From: Sinonovacula constricta
Taxonomy: Eukaryota > Mollusca > Bivalvia > Cardiida > Solecurtidae
DNA: 64,000 nt
Direction: 5' to 3'
Assembly (NCBI GenBank): GCA_007844125.1
Contig: CM017567.1
Span: 3,901,660-3,965,659, forward strand
Position 1 is the first letter of the stretch. Every line of letters begins with the position of its first letter. The position numbers and the translations under genes were made by a program. Below the pieces are notes generated by a model. That model saw nothing but the letters and a program-made list of their open reading frames with translations, did not search any database and was not told where the DNA came from. Of this stretch, positions 48,401 to 57,680 are shown in pieces.

Positions 48401-51400
48401 ATTTGAAATATAAAAAGATTGCCTTCAGGATAACAAAACAATGAATGTGAATGACAATAGTGAAAGCCAACGTGTAACAGTGATATATACACTAATGTTG
48501 ATTTTACAGAAAACATAACACAAGCTGTTTATCTGTATAATAAACATTTCACAAATTCATCAGCACATTATGTCTAATTTTTCTTTTATAAAACTTCTTC
48601 TGATAAATGAAATAAATTAATTCCAAACACGTAATAAAATACATGAAACAAAAAAGTTAACGTGTGTGAAGTTTAATATTGTGTAGTGTTTCCCTGACAT
48701 TGACCTGGTATGTTTATTTGTTTTATTGTTTATGATTCCAAAGATAAGATTACCATACTTCAGTCACTTTCTCCTATTATATATGTTTATTGATCAACAT
48801 ATAAAAGCAGTTATTATATGACCTGCACCCCATCCCCAAACACATACGTTGGAAATTGTTTCAAATTATTAATTACTTAGACAAACAAGACTTAAAACAG
48901 ATTGATGGATGTATGGACAGTTCAACTGGCAGACAAGGAACATGAAGGAAAAATAAATTGATAAACAGATGAATGTATATATGGATGAACAGACTGACAT
49001 ACTGTAACATGGAAGTGCTTTCATCCTGTGGTCCTCCCCTGAATATGTGACATTTTTATCATTATCCTTTCTAACACATATATACGGGATATACGGTACT
49101 ACTTCCATTGATTCCTGTTCAAATTTTGATTGAAACTTGCCAATAGTTGAGTATTCAGATTTGTAACAATTGATTTTAAATTCAAGATGGCTGTATGGTC
49201 ATAAAAACTTTTAAGACAAATGTAAGTAATGTGTATAAAAAAAAGTGTTTATCAAAAGCAGATAACTCCCACTAAGAGTTGTCTGATCAGGATCTGCACT
49301 TGAGATTAATCAGGCATAGGCAAATTGTGTTTATCAAGAGCAGATAACTCTCACTAAGAGTTGTCTGACTAGGATCTGTACTATGTACTAGTTGCTTATT
49401 AGTCTGTTGAAATATTGCATGAAATATTGCATATTTTATTTATAAAAAAACAATTTTGCATTATTCAGAAAAAAACAGCATGCCAATGATGAGCAATCAC
49501 TTTTAATGTAAAGTTTTCAACAGTACAATAACAACAGAACTGCAGCTAAACTGGGAAAGAAGAGAAATTTTGAAAAACAAAAACAAAACAACTTTCTTTA
49601 CTATTATCATATTGAATTCTACATAAATAACATATGCAAGGGAGGAACCAACTAACTTGTGCTAGAAATTGTGCCTCGTCGAACCAAAATAAACTTAGAG
49701 ATTTTTTATTATAATAAAGATTTTTATTATATAGTTTAATCCTAAAATGAGACTTTGGCATTTTCTTCAAAGTCTAATAAAATCTCAAAAATTAATAAAA
49801 AATGTTTACCAAACATATGATGTGTTGTTTTTGGCTATTTATAATAAAAAAAGGACAATTAATAAAATCTGCCTTTCACTCCTGCCACGATATAACAGAT
49901 AATGCTTCCAATTTAAGAAAAAAAAAAGTGCACATTATTATACCAAAAAAAAACAATCCTTACGTTTGGCAGAATAAATGATAAAAGTTTACACGAATAG
50001 ATGTAATGGCTTGGTGTGCTCCATTAACGCTCAAATTACAGTTAAACTATTATGGAACAGTAGCTACCAGCCAAAATTGTTACTACAAATAGCTGAAATA
50101 ACTTGGCAGCACAATTGCAATTTAATTTCCAAAAATAATCCTTCCTAGCAAATCTATGATTGCCAGCTTAATAAGATATATTTTTACCCACAGTAAATTG
50201 TTTATTGTCCCTTTTAAATGTAATATAAAAAACTCCTTGTCTTTGGTAATATAACACGAGAATTTCCAAATGCTCAGATATTATCTCATTATTTTTATAT
50301 TATTAACATATGTATTAAAAAACAAATGAAATATTTAAGAGCAAACTAAATTTAGTCCCTAATACTACTGTCTTAAGTATTCTCCAAGTTTATTGCATAT
50401 AATAAAACAAACAGCATAGAAACAAATAAAACGTCACTAAGATATAATGTAAAATAAGGCGCAATATGCTTTTCAGAATGCCTAACTAATTATGGATCAT
50501 TACATAGAAAAATCACCTTTACGCCGTATTATTAGACTTCCTAAAATAATAAACAAGTTGTAAGTGGAGATTGAAATTGCTGAAAACAATGCCTGAAGGA
50601 CATATATTTGTTTCCAAGGTTACATTCTCAGAATTATTGGCACACATTTCAATGGCGCCATGTTAAACATTTTCACTTCAAAAAGATCTTGGGCATATAA
50701 CAGTGATAGTACAAAAATACCTGGATTGAAGATGAAAGAAGATGCCTGATAAAGTTCACAGAGTAACTTTCTATCAGAATTAAACAAACACCCTACAATA
50801 TCTTTCCTGGAATCCAGCATAAAACATGGACAAAAAATATCTGAAAAAAAAAAATCCCTGCTTTTTCCTTGCTAGTTGCAATTGTTATCTTTTAACCCAT
50901 CTTCTCTCAGTTCGAAATGATATAGTCCCAATATGACGTCAAAATGCATTAGATACAATGTTCACAGATAAACAGCATGCTGTTAAGGTATTTTTTTTTA
51001 TTAAGAATGGACTGATAGTGGCAGCTATTTTTAGCAACAGCACTTTCTCATTGACTTTCATCAAACATTTTATAGGCTAGAAATAATTAATGTTGCACAG
51101 ATAAAAAAAAATTGTTAGTGTTATGTACACTTTAAACTATTTAACTGAAAACAAAGAGATAAAAATATTTTCTGCAAGACATTCCAGCAGTGTAAACTTT
51201 TAAGAAAAGTTGAAAGTGACAGCCTTGTGAATAGAAATATTGAGGAATAGTTTATAGTGATGGTATGAATACATATTTTACAAAAAAGAAGTTTGAAATG
51301 ATGTCATTTTAGTTCATGAATACATACTGAACAAAAAAATAGTTCCAAATAATTATGAATGAATACATACTTTATAAAAAAAGATACCTACTTGATAATT

Positions 51401-51670
51401 TTTTTTCCAAATGATGTTTTTTTATAGTATGAATAGATACTTGATAAAAAATAGGTCGAAGTGATTTTGTATGATTTTATACTTATTGAAAAGTATATCC
51501 TTGATCAAAAAAATAGTTCCAAATGATTGCATATGAATACATACTTGACAGGGGTGTTTTGCGCTTAAAGAAGCCTTTATCCCTGCGCCGCAAGATTGGA
51601 CTCTGCACATTTCTCCTCTCCATCACCTTCTGTTTAAGTGCAGAGCGCACCTTTAAATTGGGCTCAGACG
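33374..51670 (-). CDS. HDAC4: Class IIa histone deacetylase (HDAC4/5/7/9 orthologue), 16 exons, N-terminus not found
   Basis: Zinc-dependent deacetylase and MEF2 co-repressor that shuttles between nucleus and cytoplasm. Exons 5' to 3' are 51670-51545, 47216-47122, 44800-44690, 44217-44085, 43833-43647, 42378-42132, 41738-41495, 41170-41037, 40543-40426, 39923-39823, 39076-38879, 36890-36673, 35671-35553, 35000-34782, 33853-33718 and 33419-33374. That is 2432 nt (about 810 aa), with every phase closing. Features seen are SEPNLK plus a basic [11 protein letters not shown] and RTQSSPLV (14-3-3 sites 2 and 3), LKHQCQCG...HPEH and [11 protein letters not shown] (class IIa structural zinc site), [36 protein letters not shown], and the export signal [13 protein letters not shown]. 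Compared with human HDAC4 (1084 aa) the missing part is about 245 residues. The symbol marks the class; invertebrates usually have one class IIa gene. Confidence 0.96.
33718..33853 (-). CDS. HDAC4: HDAC exon: C-terminal helix and nuclear export signal
   Basis: Encodes [40 protein letters not shown] and [17 protein letters not shown] corresponds to the CRM1-type export signal at the HDAC4 C-terminus. Acceptor is TATTAAG, donor GTAGGT. Confidence 0.93.
34255..34735. repeat. Diverged tandem repeat (~70-bp units)
   Basis: Recurring TTTACTCTGTACCTCACTAA, TGCCTTAC, CAATTACTCTGTACCTTACC and CCCTGACACACACA words, with indels. Lies in an HDAC intron up to ~45 bp from the exon end at 34782. Confidence 0.85.
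34782..35000 (-). CDS. HDAC4: HDAC exon: catalytic LEGGYD block
   Basis: Encodes [40 protein letters not shown] and [12 protein letters not shown]. The residue after GG (codon 34929-34927) is Tyr, the transition-state-stabilising residue of active HDACs; vertebrate class IIa enzymes have His. Confidence 0.96.
35098..35265 (-). mobile_element. tRNA-derived SINE, family D (best copy)
   Basis: On the minus strand an A-box-like TAGTGGTAGAGTC and a B-box-like GGGTTCGAGTC are followed by the body with AAGGTCTTCCAGCTGAC and GGTCTTCCTCCACC. Abuts a family B copy. Confidence 0.75.
35265..35460 (-). mobile_element. tRNA-derived SINE, family B (minus copy)
   Basis: Contains GTGTATAGCATGCAATGAAC, AGTCACATTATCCTGACA, GCTACCATTTTTAACGACTT and a decayed B box (GATCAAACCC), the complement of the family B layout at 7652. 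Confidence 0.8.
35553..35671 (-). CDS. HDAC4: HDAC exon: [11 protein letters not shown] (zinc ligand Asp)
   Basis: Encodes [39 protein letters not shown]. The Asp in GFDAAAGHP matches the third zinc ligand of class IIa HDACs. Donor is GTAAGT. Confidence 0.96.
36245..36536 (-). mobile_element. tRNA-derived SINE, family A (best copy, with tRNA head)
   Basis: Minus strand reads an A box (TAGCTCAGGTGGTAGAGCG) and B box (GGTTCAAACCCC), then the family A body shared with 1122 and 9594. A CCCCCTTAGG duplication marks this copy. Lies in an HDAC intron about 140 bp from the exon at 36673. Confidence 0.88.
36673..36890 (-). CDS. HDAC4: HDAC exon: DVHHGNG (zinc ligands)
   Basis: Encodes [57 protein letters not shown] and [13 protein letters not shown] supplies the Asp and His zinc ligands; [13 protein letters not shown] is the class II signature loop. 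Confidence 0.97.
37326..37470. repeat. Short tandem repeat (~56 bp, 3 copies)
   Basis: TATCATATGTTCCAGATACA, AGTATCTAACTCAGTGTTAC, CCACCTTA-ACTAA repeated three times just before the 48-bp array. Confidence 0.85.
37505..38715. repeat. 48-bp tandem array (about 25 copies)
   Basis: Monomer GATCCAGATCAGCCATATCC, CAATATTACCTGTCCTCTGG, AGCTGTCT; copies are nearly identical. Outer edges (AAAAAGCACAGATCCAGATT on the left; GTCAGATCAAGATTTGCACA then ATCTGCTGCC on the right) look like the two arms of the dispersed palindromic repeat. Lies in an HDAC intron. Confidence 0.97.
38879..39076 (-). CDS. HDAC4: HDAC exon: RPPGHHAE catalytic histidines
   Basis: 66 codons in phase 0. Encodes [37 protein letters not shown] and ILILDW. 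The paired His of PGHH are the general acid/base residues. Confidence 0.97.
39428..39625 (-). mobile_element. tRNA-derived SINE, family D
   Basis: GTTCAGCTTTTCTGGAGGAG, GAAGACCCAGGACAAATGTC, GCAGAACCACTGGC and a B-box-like ACTTGAACCATGGG. Lies in an HDAC intron. Confidence 0.7.
39823..39923 (-). CDS. HDAC4: HDAC exon: CGGVGVDSD
   Basis: Encodes [20 protein letters not shown] and [17 protein letters not shown] holds a structural-zinc Cys specific to class IIa; GVDSDTVWN is a class II block. Confidence 0.95.
40426..40543 (-). CDS. HDAC4: HDAC exon: [15 protein letters not shown]
   Basis: Encodes [39 protein letters not shown], closely matching the HDAC4 segment between its two structural-zinc cysteines. 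Donor is GTACGT. Confidence 0.95.
41037..41170 (-). CDS. HDAC4: HDAC exon: start of the deacetylase domain
   Basis: Encodes [39 protein letters not shown]. LKHQCxCG and HPEH contribute the class IIa structural zinc ligands. Confidence 0.95.
41495..41738 (-). CDS. HDAC4: HDAC exon: third 14-3-3 site linker
   Basis: Acidic [19 protein letters not shown], then basic [26 protein letters not shown] matches the HDAC4 Ser632-type 14-3-3 motif phosphorylated by CaMK/PKD. Confidence 0.93.
42132..42378 (-). CDS. HDAC4: HDAC exon: second 14-3-3 site
   Basis: Begins [18 protein letters not shown], the Ser467-type 14-3-3 motif. Continues through a Gln/Leu-rich stretch, [20 protein letters not shown] and an acidic [11 protein letters not shown]. 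Confidence 0.94.
42660..42760. mobile_element. MITE-like fragment
   Basis: AGAGTAAAACCTCGCTAAGA, GGACCACC ... GTGTCCAACTTAGCGAGTTG, GTCTTCCTG: imperfect inverted halves (CTCGCTAAG / CTTAGCGAG) like those at 15670 and 21786. Confidence 0.55.
43400..43525 (-). mobile_element. tRNA-derived SINE, family B (fragment)
   Basis: AGTCACATTATCCTGACACT, GGGCCAACCAGTCGTGG, TTTGCTTGAGCATAAGCAAG and ACTACCATTTTTAGCAACT, the complement of the family B middle. Confidence 0.8.
43647..43833 (-). CDS. HDAC4: HDAC exon: Ala-rich linker
   Basis: Encodes [40 protein letters not shown] and [10 protein letters not shown]. It is lineage-specific, low-similarity linker, accepted from GC-rich composition and phase agreement with both flanking exons. 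Confidence 0.88.
44085..44217 (-). CDS. HDAC4: HDAC exon: Gly/Pro-rich linker
   Basis: Encodes [40 protein letters not shown]. Disordered linker with no close family match; supported by phase and composition. Donor is GTCAGG. Confidence 0.85.
44690..44800 (-). CDS. HDAC4: HDAC exon: [13 protein letters not shown]
   Basis: Encodes [37 protein letters not shown]. LYTSPSxPNIxLG is a hallmark of class IIa N-terminal regions. Confidence 0.95.
45485..45748 (+). mobile_element. tRNA-derived SINE, family B
   Basis: Contains a head with B box GGTTTGAACCCAGG, AATAGTGGTATAGCTCC, GTGACTGGGTGTGGTATCAT, GTGAAGGCAGCACTATATCT and GTTGGTGGGACGATAAACCC followed by an AACAAACA tail. The A-box side is truncated. 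Confidence 0.85.
46529..47121. repeat. ~142-bp tandem repeat that includes copies of an HDAC exon end and splice donor
   Basis: Units contain GCCATGTGACCAACAGGTGT, GATTTAACCATGTTATATAT, ACCAATCAAACGTACCTCCT, TCAGGTTGGAGCAGGTCCAG and TTAACTTAACCTTCTA. Minus-strand GTACGT donors lie at 46691-46686, 46837-46832 and 46979-46974; the genuine one is at 47121-47116. A more diverged unit lies near 46529-46570. Confidence 0.9.
47122..47216 (-). CDS. HDAC4: HDAC exon: Ser/Gly-rich linker (end duplicated downstream)
   Basis: Encodes [31 protein letters not shown], corresponding to the SGPSSPN-type linker of HDAC4. Its last ~20 nt and GTACGT donor recur three times in the adjacent intron array. Confidence 0.9.
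49255..49400. repeat. Dispersed palindromic repeat, tandem pair
   Basis: TTATCAAAAGCAGATAACTC, CCACTAAGAGTTGTCTGATC, AGGATCTGCACTTGAG, then a second diverged copy about 70 bp on (GAGTTGTCTGACTAGGATCT). Confidence 0.7.
51545..51670 (-). CDS. HDAC4: HDAC exon (first recognised): SEPNLK and nuclear localisation region
   Basis: Encodes [40 protein letters not shown]. Matches the HDAC4 14-3-3 site 1/NLS segment (RKTASEPNLK...LLRRKD). The Arg-Lys part of the first 14-3-3 motif lies on the preceding, unfound exon. Confidence 0.94.
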
Positions 51671-54600
51671 CTGAAAACAGAAGACATGGCTCACCAAATG
51701 ATCTAACTACAGATGCTAGACTCTTAGCCTGCTTTATTTGTTAAAAACCTACACCAACTGTTAACTCGTAGGCTGCTTAGCACATATTAATAAGGCAAAT
51801 AGAGTTGATCCCGATTCAGCTAGCACCCTGCTGGGACATGTCTGATCAGGATCTGCAATATTTGCAGCTTAGACTCTGGCAATATGTTTTGTTTCATTTG
51901 CATTAGATAAGTAACAAAAGACTATGGAGTTAAGAATACATTGAAAGCAAATATAGCAAGCCAAGGGTTAAATATTTGCCAACAATTTGATGAAAAGGTA
52001 GCATGACAAAATGGCAACCAAGACCAGGCAGCAAAAAGTGTAGATTGTGATCAGACTGATACCAGATGGAGCTGCCTGATCCCTTTCAGAACTATTTGTC
52101 AAGCATGATTGATTTGAGGTTAGCAGGCTAAGAGTTAGAATAATGCAACAGCTGGAAAGAAAAAAAATGTTGTGTGAGACTGTTAATACAGATCTTTGGT
52201 AAAGAGGCAGCTGGAAGGAAGTCAATGTGGTATGAGACCTTTTTACACAGATGCAAGGTAACACTTCACTAAATTTTGATGATTTATTATTTGAAAAATG
52301 AGACATTTGTGATATGACTGATTAAAAGAATGAACAATAATGTTGAATAAACCTTCTAAACTGTTTCAAACTTACTCGAAATTTGGTACCTAAATAATTT
52401 GTACAAAACAGTGGTATAAGATTCTCAAGTAACAGAGTTTAACATTAGTTTGTTTAGCTTTGTTTTCTTTTGTTTTTGACATCAATTTCGTACAAGTTAA
52501 TATTTTCCAGACCACAATTCTCCTTTATGTTAATCCGTCTCATTTTTAAAAGAGCACTTGCCCTTATTTCTCATTCTCAAAAGGACACCTATCCTTGTAA
52601 AGTTGTTATACATTTGCTATATCCAGAAACAAAACAATGATCTCATTATAGAAGAAACGTCAATCAATATATGGCACTACAGGATATATAATATCCCACA
52701 AAACATCAAATATTTTGTTCATTCCTTTCATATTTCACTCATATACAAAGCAATATCCTCATGTTACTGAATTAGTCAATTATACAATTGCTTTGACCAA
52801 GGTTGATAATTACATTTTTTTTTTCATTCTTTGAATTTGGAATTTTCTCTTTGAAATTGGGGGGAAAAAAACTTTCCGTGATTAGGAACACAACCAAATA
52901 ACGGTCTTAAAAGATAAAATAATACTATAGTGCCTGAGACAGGGAGGTTAACTCAAGGCTTGAAACTCCTTAAACTTTTCAGTGCCACACAATGTGTGTT
53001 TTGAGTCTCAGTTGCAGCAAACACCTAATGTGGTCTAGTCTTTCCGCTGAGCTATGGTACACTGGTGGTTCTACCCAGACATGTGTCTGGCGGTCTCCCT
53101 TCAAAAACAACAACAATCTAACTGTTGCTATGACCATAAATGTGTGACTGGCCAATATTTACAACCAATCAGAACTAAAACATCTAAGCATTGGTCTGAA
53201 GGATTTGAATTTTTCAGCCTGCTTAAACACAAACTGTTCTGGCTTAAGCAAAGTGTGTTAATATAGATTATGACCTATACTATCTGCTACTGTCAGGGTC
53301 TCTATGATTATGGTCTAGTTACCTAAGCAAAAACTAATATTGTGTAATGATAATAAGTCCAAAAACATGACTGAGGATTAATTTATGTGATTCAAAGACT
53401 GATGAAAAAACAGAACGAGAAATCAAGAATGATTTATCTCTAGTTCATGTTTTCTATTTGGCATAACAAGACATTTCTAAGATAATTACACAAGTAATAT
53501 GACTCTTCTATGACACCACAAACACACATAAATGACTAAAAAGCAATATACTGTACATAATATAACTAAATATAATGATGAAAATATGCATTGAATGAAA
53601 ATGAAGGTAAATCAACAATCAAAATAAAGAGATACAAATGGACTATGAGATCAAATAAATCATCCAGCAATAAAACCATAAATAATAAATGCAGAAACAA
53701 TTTAGATGTAGGCTTTCTGTAACATAATTTGCCATAATGTGCCTTTAAAATGGATAATATAAGCCAAAATTATTGATTTTCAAATTGTTTCTAATGGAAT
53801 TAATAAACACAAACTGTATTTCCTTAAATAATCCTTTCATACCATATATTATACAATTATTATCTGCGTGAAAACATTTAAAATTTAAACATTGTTTTAC
53901 AGCAAGACCTTCCATCTCTGTTTTTTCATCTTTGTTGGTGTTAAAATGAGAACATCAGATGTACTGTCTTGTCAATGAATGTTGTTGGTGAAATGTTTAT
54001 GAGTGACCCTATTGTAATGCTTATTAGAATGTATTCTTTTTACAAAGAATCATTAAATATAATTGTGTGATTACAATTTGATTCATTGTGATATGTAAAT
54101 AGCATTTACAAATAGTTGACATTTTTTGCGCCTATTTCGATGGAAAAAGACCTCGAGACAAAAATCTGAGTTGAGATACTGACGTAAGGCAGGTCTGCTG
54201 TGACCCCCCTTACTCCATACATAATACAGACATTCTCCTGGGCAGAGTTATCATTCTTTACTCTCACATCAACCCCCTGCAACAGACTTACTGCCCTGAA
54301 TGACAAGAATCTTTACAAACCGAAGACAAGAAAAATCATTGATGCAAAGCATCAAAGGCGACGCAAAAAGTGGAAGAGGTAAACAGACTAAAGCCATTAG
54401 TGAACAAATAAAAAATACATTTGAAACATTATGGTTTTTATTTGAAAGATCAGTATACTATAAATCCTGAGAAAAGTATGTATACCTTATATTCCTGAGA
54501 CATTAGATTGGTTTAAAACAGAATAAAAAGCAAAATCTGACACCATTTAATAGGTTTTCAGATGTTACATATGTAAGTTGCAAATTTATTATAATTAACT

Positions 54601-56292
54601 ATAAAACTAAAGTGTACAAGCAGAAAGTTCACATGTGCAGCAGCTTCACATTACACAAATAAGTATATGTATTGTTCAGATGGTATTTTTCTCTAACACA
54701 GTATTTTTTTTTCTTTTTCAGTATCTTATTGTTTATTTTCAAAGTTAATTTGAAAGATACAGACACACACAAAAAAAAAATAAAAAATAAAAATAAATAA
54801 ATAATATAGAACGCTGTTTACTGAATTCAGACCCGTATTTTATCAGGTATAGAAAGTCCACAAAACAAATTCCCCATGTGCAAATTTCAGTGAGCATTCC
54901 ATATATAGGTGTCACGCTCCAGCCCATCGCCAATAGAGCAGTGAATTGTTGTTTGTGCTGCATGTCCATTGTACATATGGTATTTATTAGGGATGAAAAT
55001 CGAATCCTAAAATGATATTGGAATATTTGCTTTTGCTAAGTGTATTCGAATCATATTACAATATTCGTAACAAAATTTATATCAGAGTGGCATATAACAA
55101 GGTAATTTTTCGTTATGTTTGGCGTGTTTTTCATTTTAAAATGTTTTATTTATGGCCACAATTGACATTTAATTATTGCAGAAGCAGCGATAGATTTAAG
55201 ATTTTAGCATAGCATTTCATTTTAAAACAATGTTTTTTTCTTTGAAATACAATTGGCAATATTATCATCCTGCCATAATCCTATTTATAGAAGAACTAGA
55301 AGTCATGTTTCTTTACTTGGTCAGTGGACATTTTTGATTAGTCACCTTAAACTTGGGTGTCTTTTTGTTATTTGTTGTACATTGTACAGTAACATTTACA
55401 GTTTAAAGATATGTTGCGTAATTAATGATGTATTTGTATTAACATATGACTTGTTAAAGTAAAGGAGCTACTAAAAATTCTTTTAATGTTAATGTATTTA
55501 GTGTATGATATTGTAAAACATTGCTCACAATTTTAATATTTTACTCTACCAAACACAAACAATGTATAACCACAAATAGTCAATTATGTTCTGTGAACTA
55601 ACCTTTATAAATAAATGTTAAGGTGGCATTTTCAAAGGGACTAGTTGCAGGTGATATATGAACGATAATTAGGCAAAAACATGTAGGTTTTATATATGAA
55701 ATTCACTCAAGTGCACAGCCAATTAATGATCTTGATTGGTTGGTGGCCTGATTGGTGTTAAATTGTGGCTGGCTGATTATCGCTAAGAGTATCGCATGGC
55801 CGTTAATCGAAAGGCATAACATGTCAATTAGGGACATTTAGTTACTAATACATAAGTGACCATTCTGAACTGTAATTGGCTAGTGTCAGGATTACCCAAC
55901 TATTGATAAACTGATGAAATACCAACCAATATATATAAAAACTGTTTAAAAATTGTAGGTTCATGACTTTCATTTGTGTTAAGTAAACAGTCTGTAGATT
56001 TACATTTTTGTTATTTGGAGAAAATGTAGCAAAAACATAAGAACAGGAAATTGTGGTGACAGAAAATAAAAGATGCCGCAGTATTGTAAATAAGGAATAA
56101 AATAACAATTACAAGGTAAAGTAACAAAAACAGAAAGTAATTAAAATTAAAGTTTGCTTTACAGTGACCTTGTTGTGTTTTTTCAAAAATAAAAAGTTCT
56201 GGTGACCTGTTATCAAAAAGTAAAGCCTTTTGTAATGTATTGCATTTACGACTGAAGCTGGGTAGAGTCAGTCTTACGTAATTCCTGTAGTT
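51671..56292. other. Upstream HDAC intron (no exon recognised)
   Basis: AT-rich. Palindromic repeats lie at about 51780-51880 and 52020-52140, and a family D SINE fragment at about 52995-53115 (TGGTGGTTCTACCCAGACAT). A locally GC-richer patch at 54185-54305 is open on both strands but matches nothing known and has no convincing splice pairing. Confidence 0.55.
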
Positions 56293-56341
56293 AATTGGGC
56301 AGTCCGATAACTAAGTTGTCTGCCCTTGAGTACTCTCCGAA

Positions 56342-56374
56342 TGCGCATGCGCATTAAAACTTCCGGGGTATAAG
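56342..56374 (+). promoter_or_regulatory. Promoter-like motif cluster inside the transposon
   Basis: TGCGCATGCGCA (56342-56353) equals the NRF1 palindrome. ACTTCCGG (56359-56366) equals an ETS core, and TATAAG follows at 56369-56374. An ATG with an AT-rich leader lies about 80 bp on (56451). Motif recognition only; no expression evidence. Confidence 0.45.
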
Positions 56375-56475
56375 TAGAAATTTTATCAGCGTGTATAACA
56401 CACACATCGAGTGACATGGAAAGTTAATTAAAGAAAGAAACAAAACCAAAATGGAAATCGCCGAAATATTGCTGA

Positions 56476-56580
56476 ATATGTAAAGGTGTTTATAGCGGGA
56501 AGGTGGTCAAAAACAGAACTGTTTCATTGCATCGATTTCCTCAAAACAAGCGACTGCGACGCATTTCGATGGTATTATAA
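56476..56580 (+). pseudogene. Degenerate THAP-domain remnant
   Basis: Reads ICKGVYSGKVVKNRTVSLHR, then FPQNKRLRR, to a TAA. NR-x-VSLHRFP-x5-R is the core of a THAP zinc finger (C-x-C...NR...SFHRFP...W). One Cys of the first pair and the Trp are missing, and an in-frame TGA lies immediately upstream, so it is not functional as it stands. Confidence 0.5.
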
Positions 56581-57658
56581 CACTTCGCCCTCCCTTAACT
56601 GGTAATAGTTCGCCCTTGATTGGTAACAGCTCGCCCTAGACAGGTAACAGTTCGCCCTTGCTTTATAACATGTCGCCTTCGGATATAAGTGTATACATCG
56701 AGAAAAAAAGTAAATTGGTTAATTTATTTATAACCATTCACATTGTATTTGTTTTCTTCGTCTTCATATACATTATGAGCTCTTCTGATATAAGTGTATA
56801 CGCCACCATTCGCCCTTAAAATCTTTAAGAAATTAAGTAAAAAGAATGTAAACTTATTATTTTTTTATTATTTTGACACCATTCACATTAAATTTATGCT
56901 TCTTTTGTCTCCTTATTCTTTATTATTATAAACATCGTATTATTAGCATCGTAAATTATTATATTTTTATTTTTCATATTTTAAAATTGTTTTAACCAAA
57001 GAAAAAAATCTGATCCTCCCAGTACATATACGAACTGTCACTGTTCCTTGATTTAAATGCAATGTTGCGACCTAAAATATAATAATTATACTGTGTACGT
57101 GGTTTATTCATTTCATATTTTATATTCAAATAAAATTCCGATGTTGCAAGGATTTTAATGTTACTTAGTTGCATACATATTTTGTTGCAAATACTTTAAT
57201 ATGGTTGTCATACTCAAGATGACTTGAGTATGCAGTTATCTTAAAATTGCACATAAAAGCGTGAACGTTGTTAATTGGTGTTTGCCTACAGACAGTATTG
57301 TGATGATACCATTCGCACTAATCTTGATTGATAATTAGTCAGTGTGATCTTAATTAATGTTTACCGATATAGACGTATATAAAAAATTAAAATTAATAAA
57401 TTGGTCAGTGTGTGATCGTTAATTGATTTTTGCCTGGTCATTATTGTGATGATAGTGTCAGCACTAATCTTGATTGATACATGTAATTAGTCACCGTGAT
57501 CTTAACTGATGTTTGCCGTCATAGATGTATATAAGTGCTTGCAATTAATAGGCTAGTCAGAGATTCAATCGTACGCTAGCTTTATCACAATACAGTATGA
57601 AGAAGTCGACTAAGACCGCAACCAACTAATTGTGTTTGTGTGCATAACTTATAAAATA

Positions 57659-57680
57659 TTATATATATATATATATAATA
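57659..57680. repeat. (TA)n microsatellite
   Basis: Uninterrupted TA run inside the transposon interior. Confidence 0.9.

Noticed and set aside
54106..54382. GC-richer patch with ORFs on both strands
   Set aside because: No recognised family and no consistent splice partners; could be a decayed insertion.
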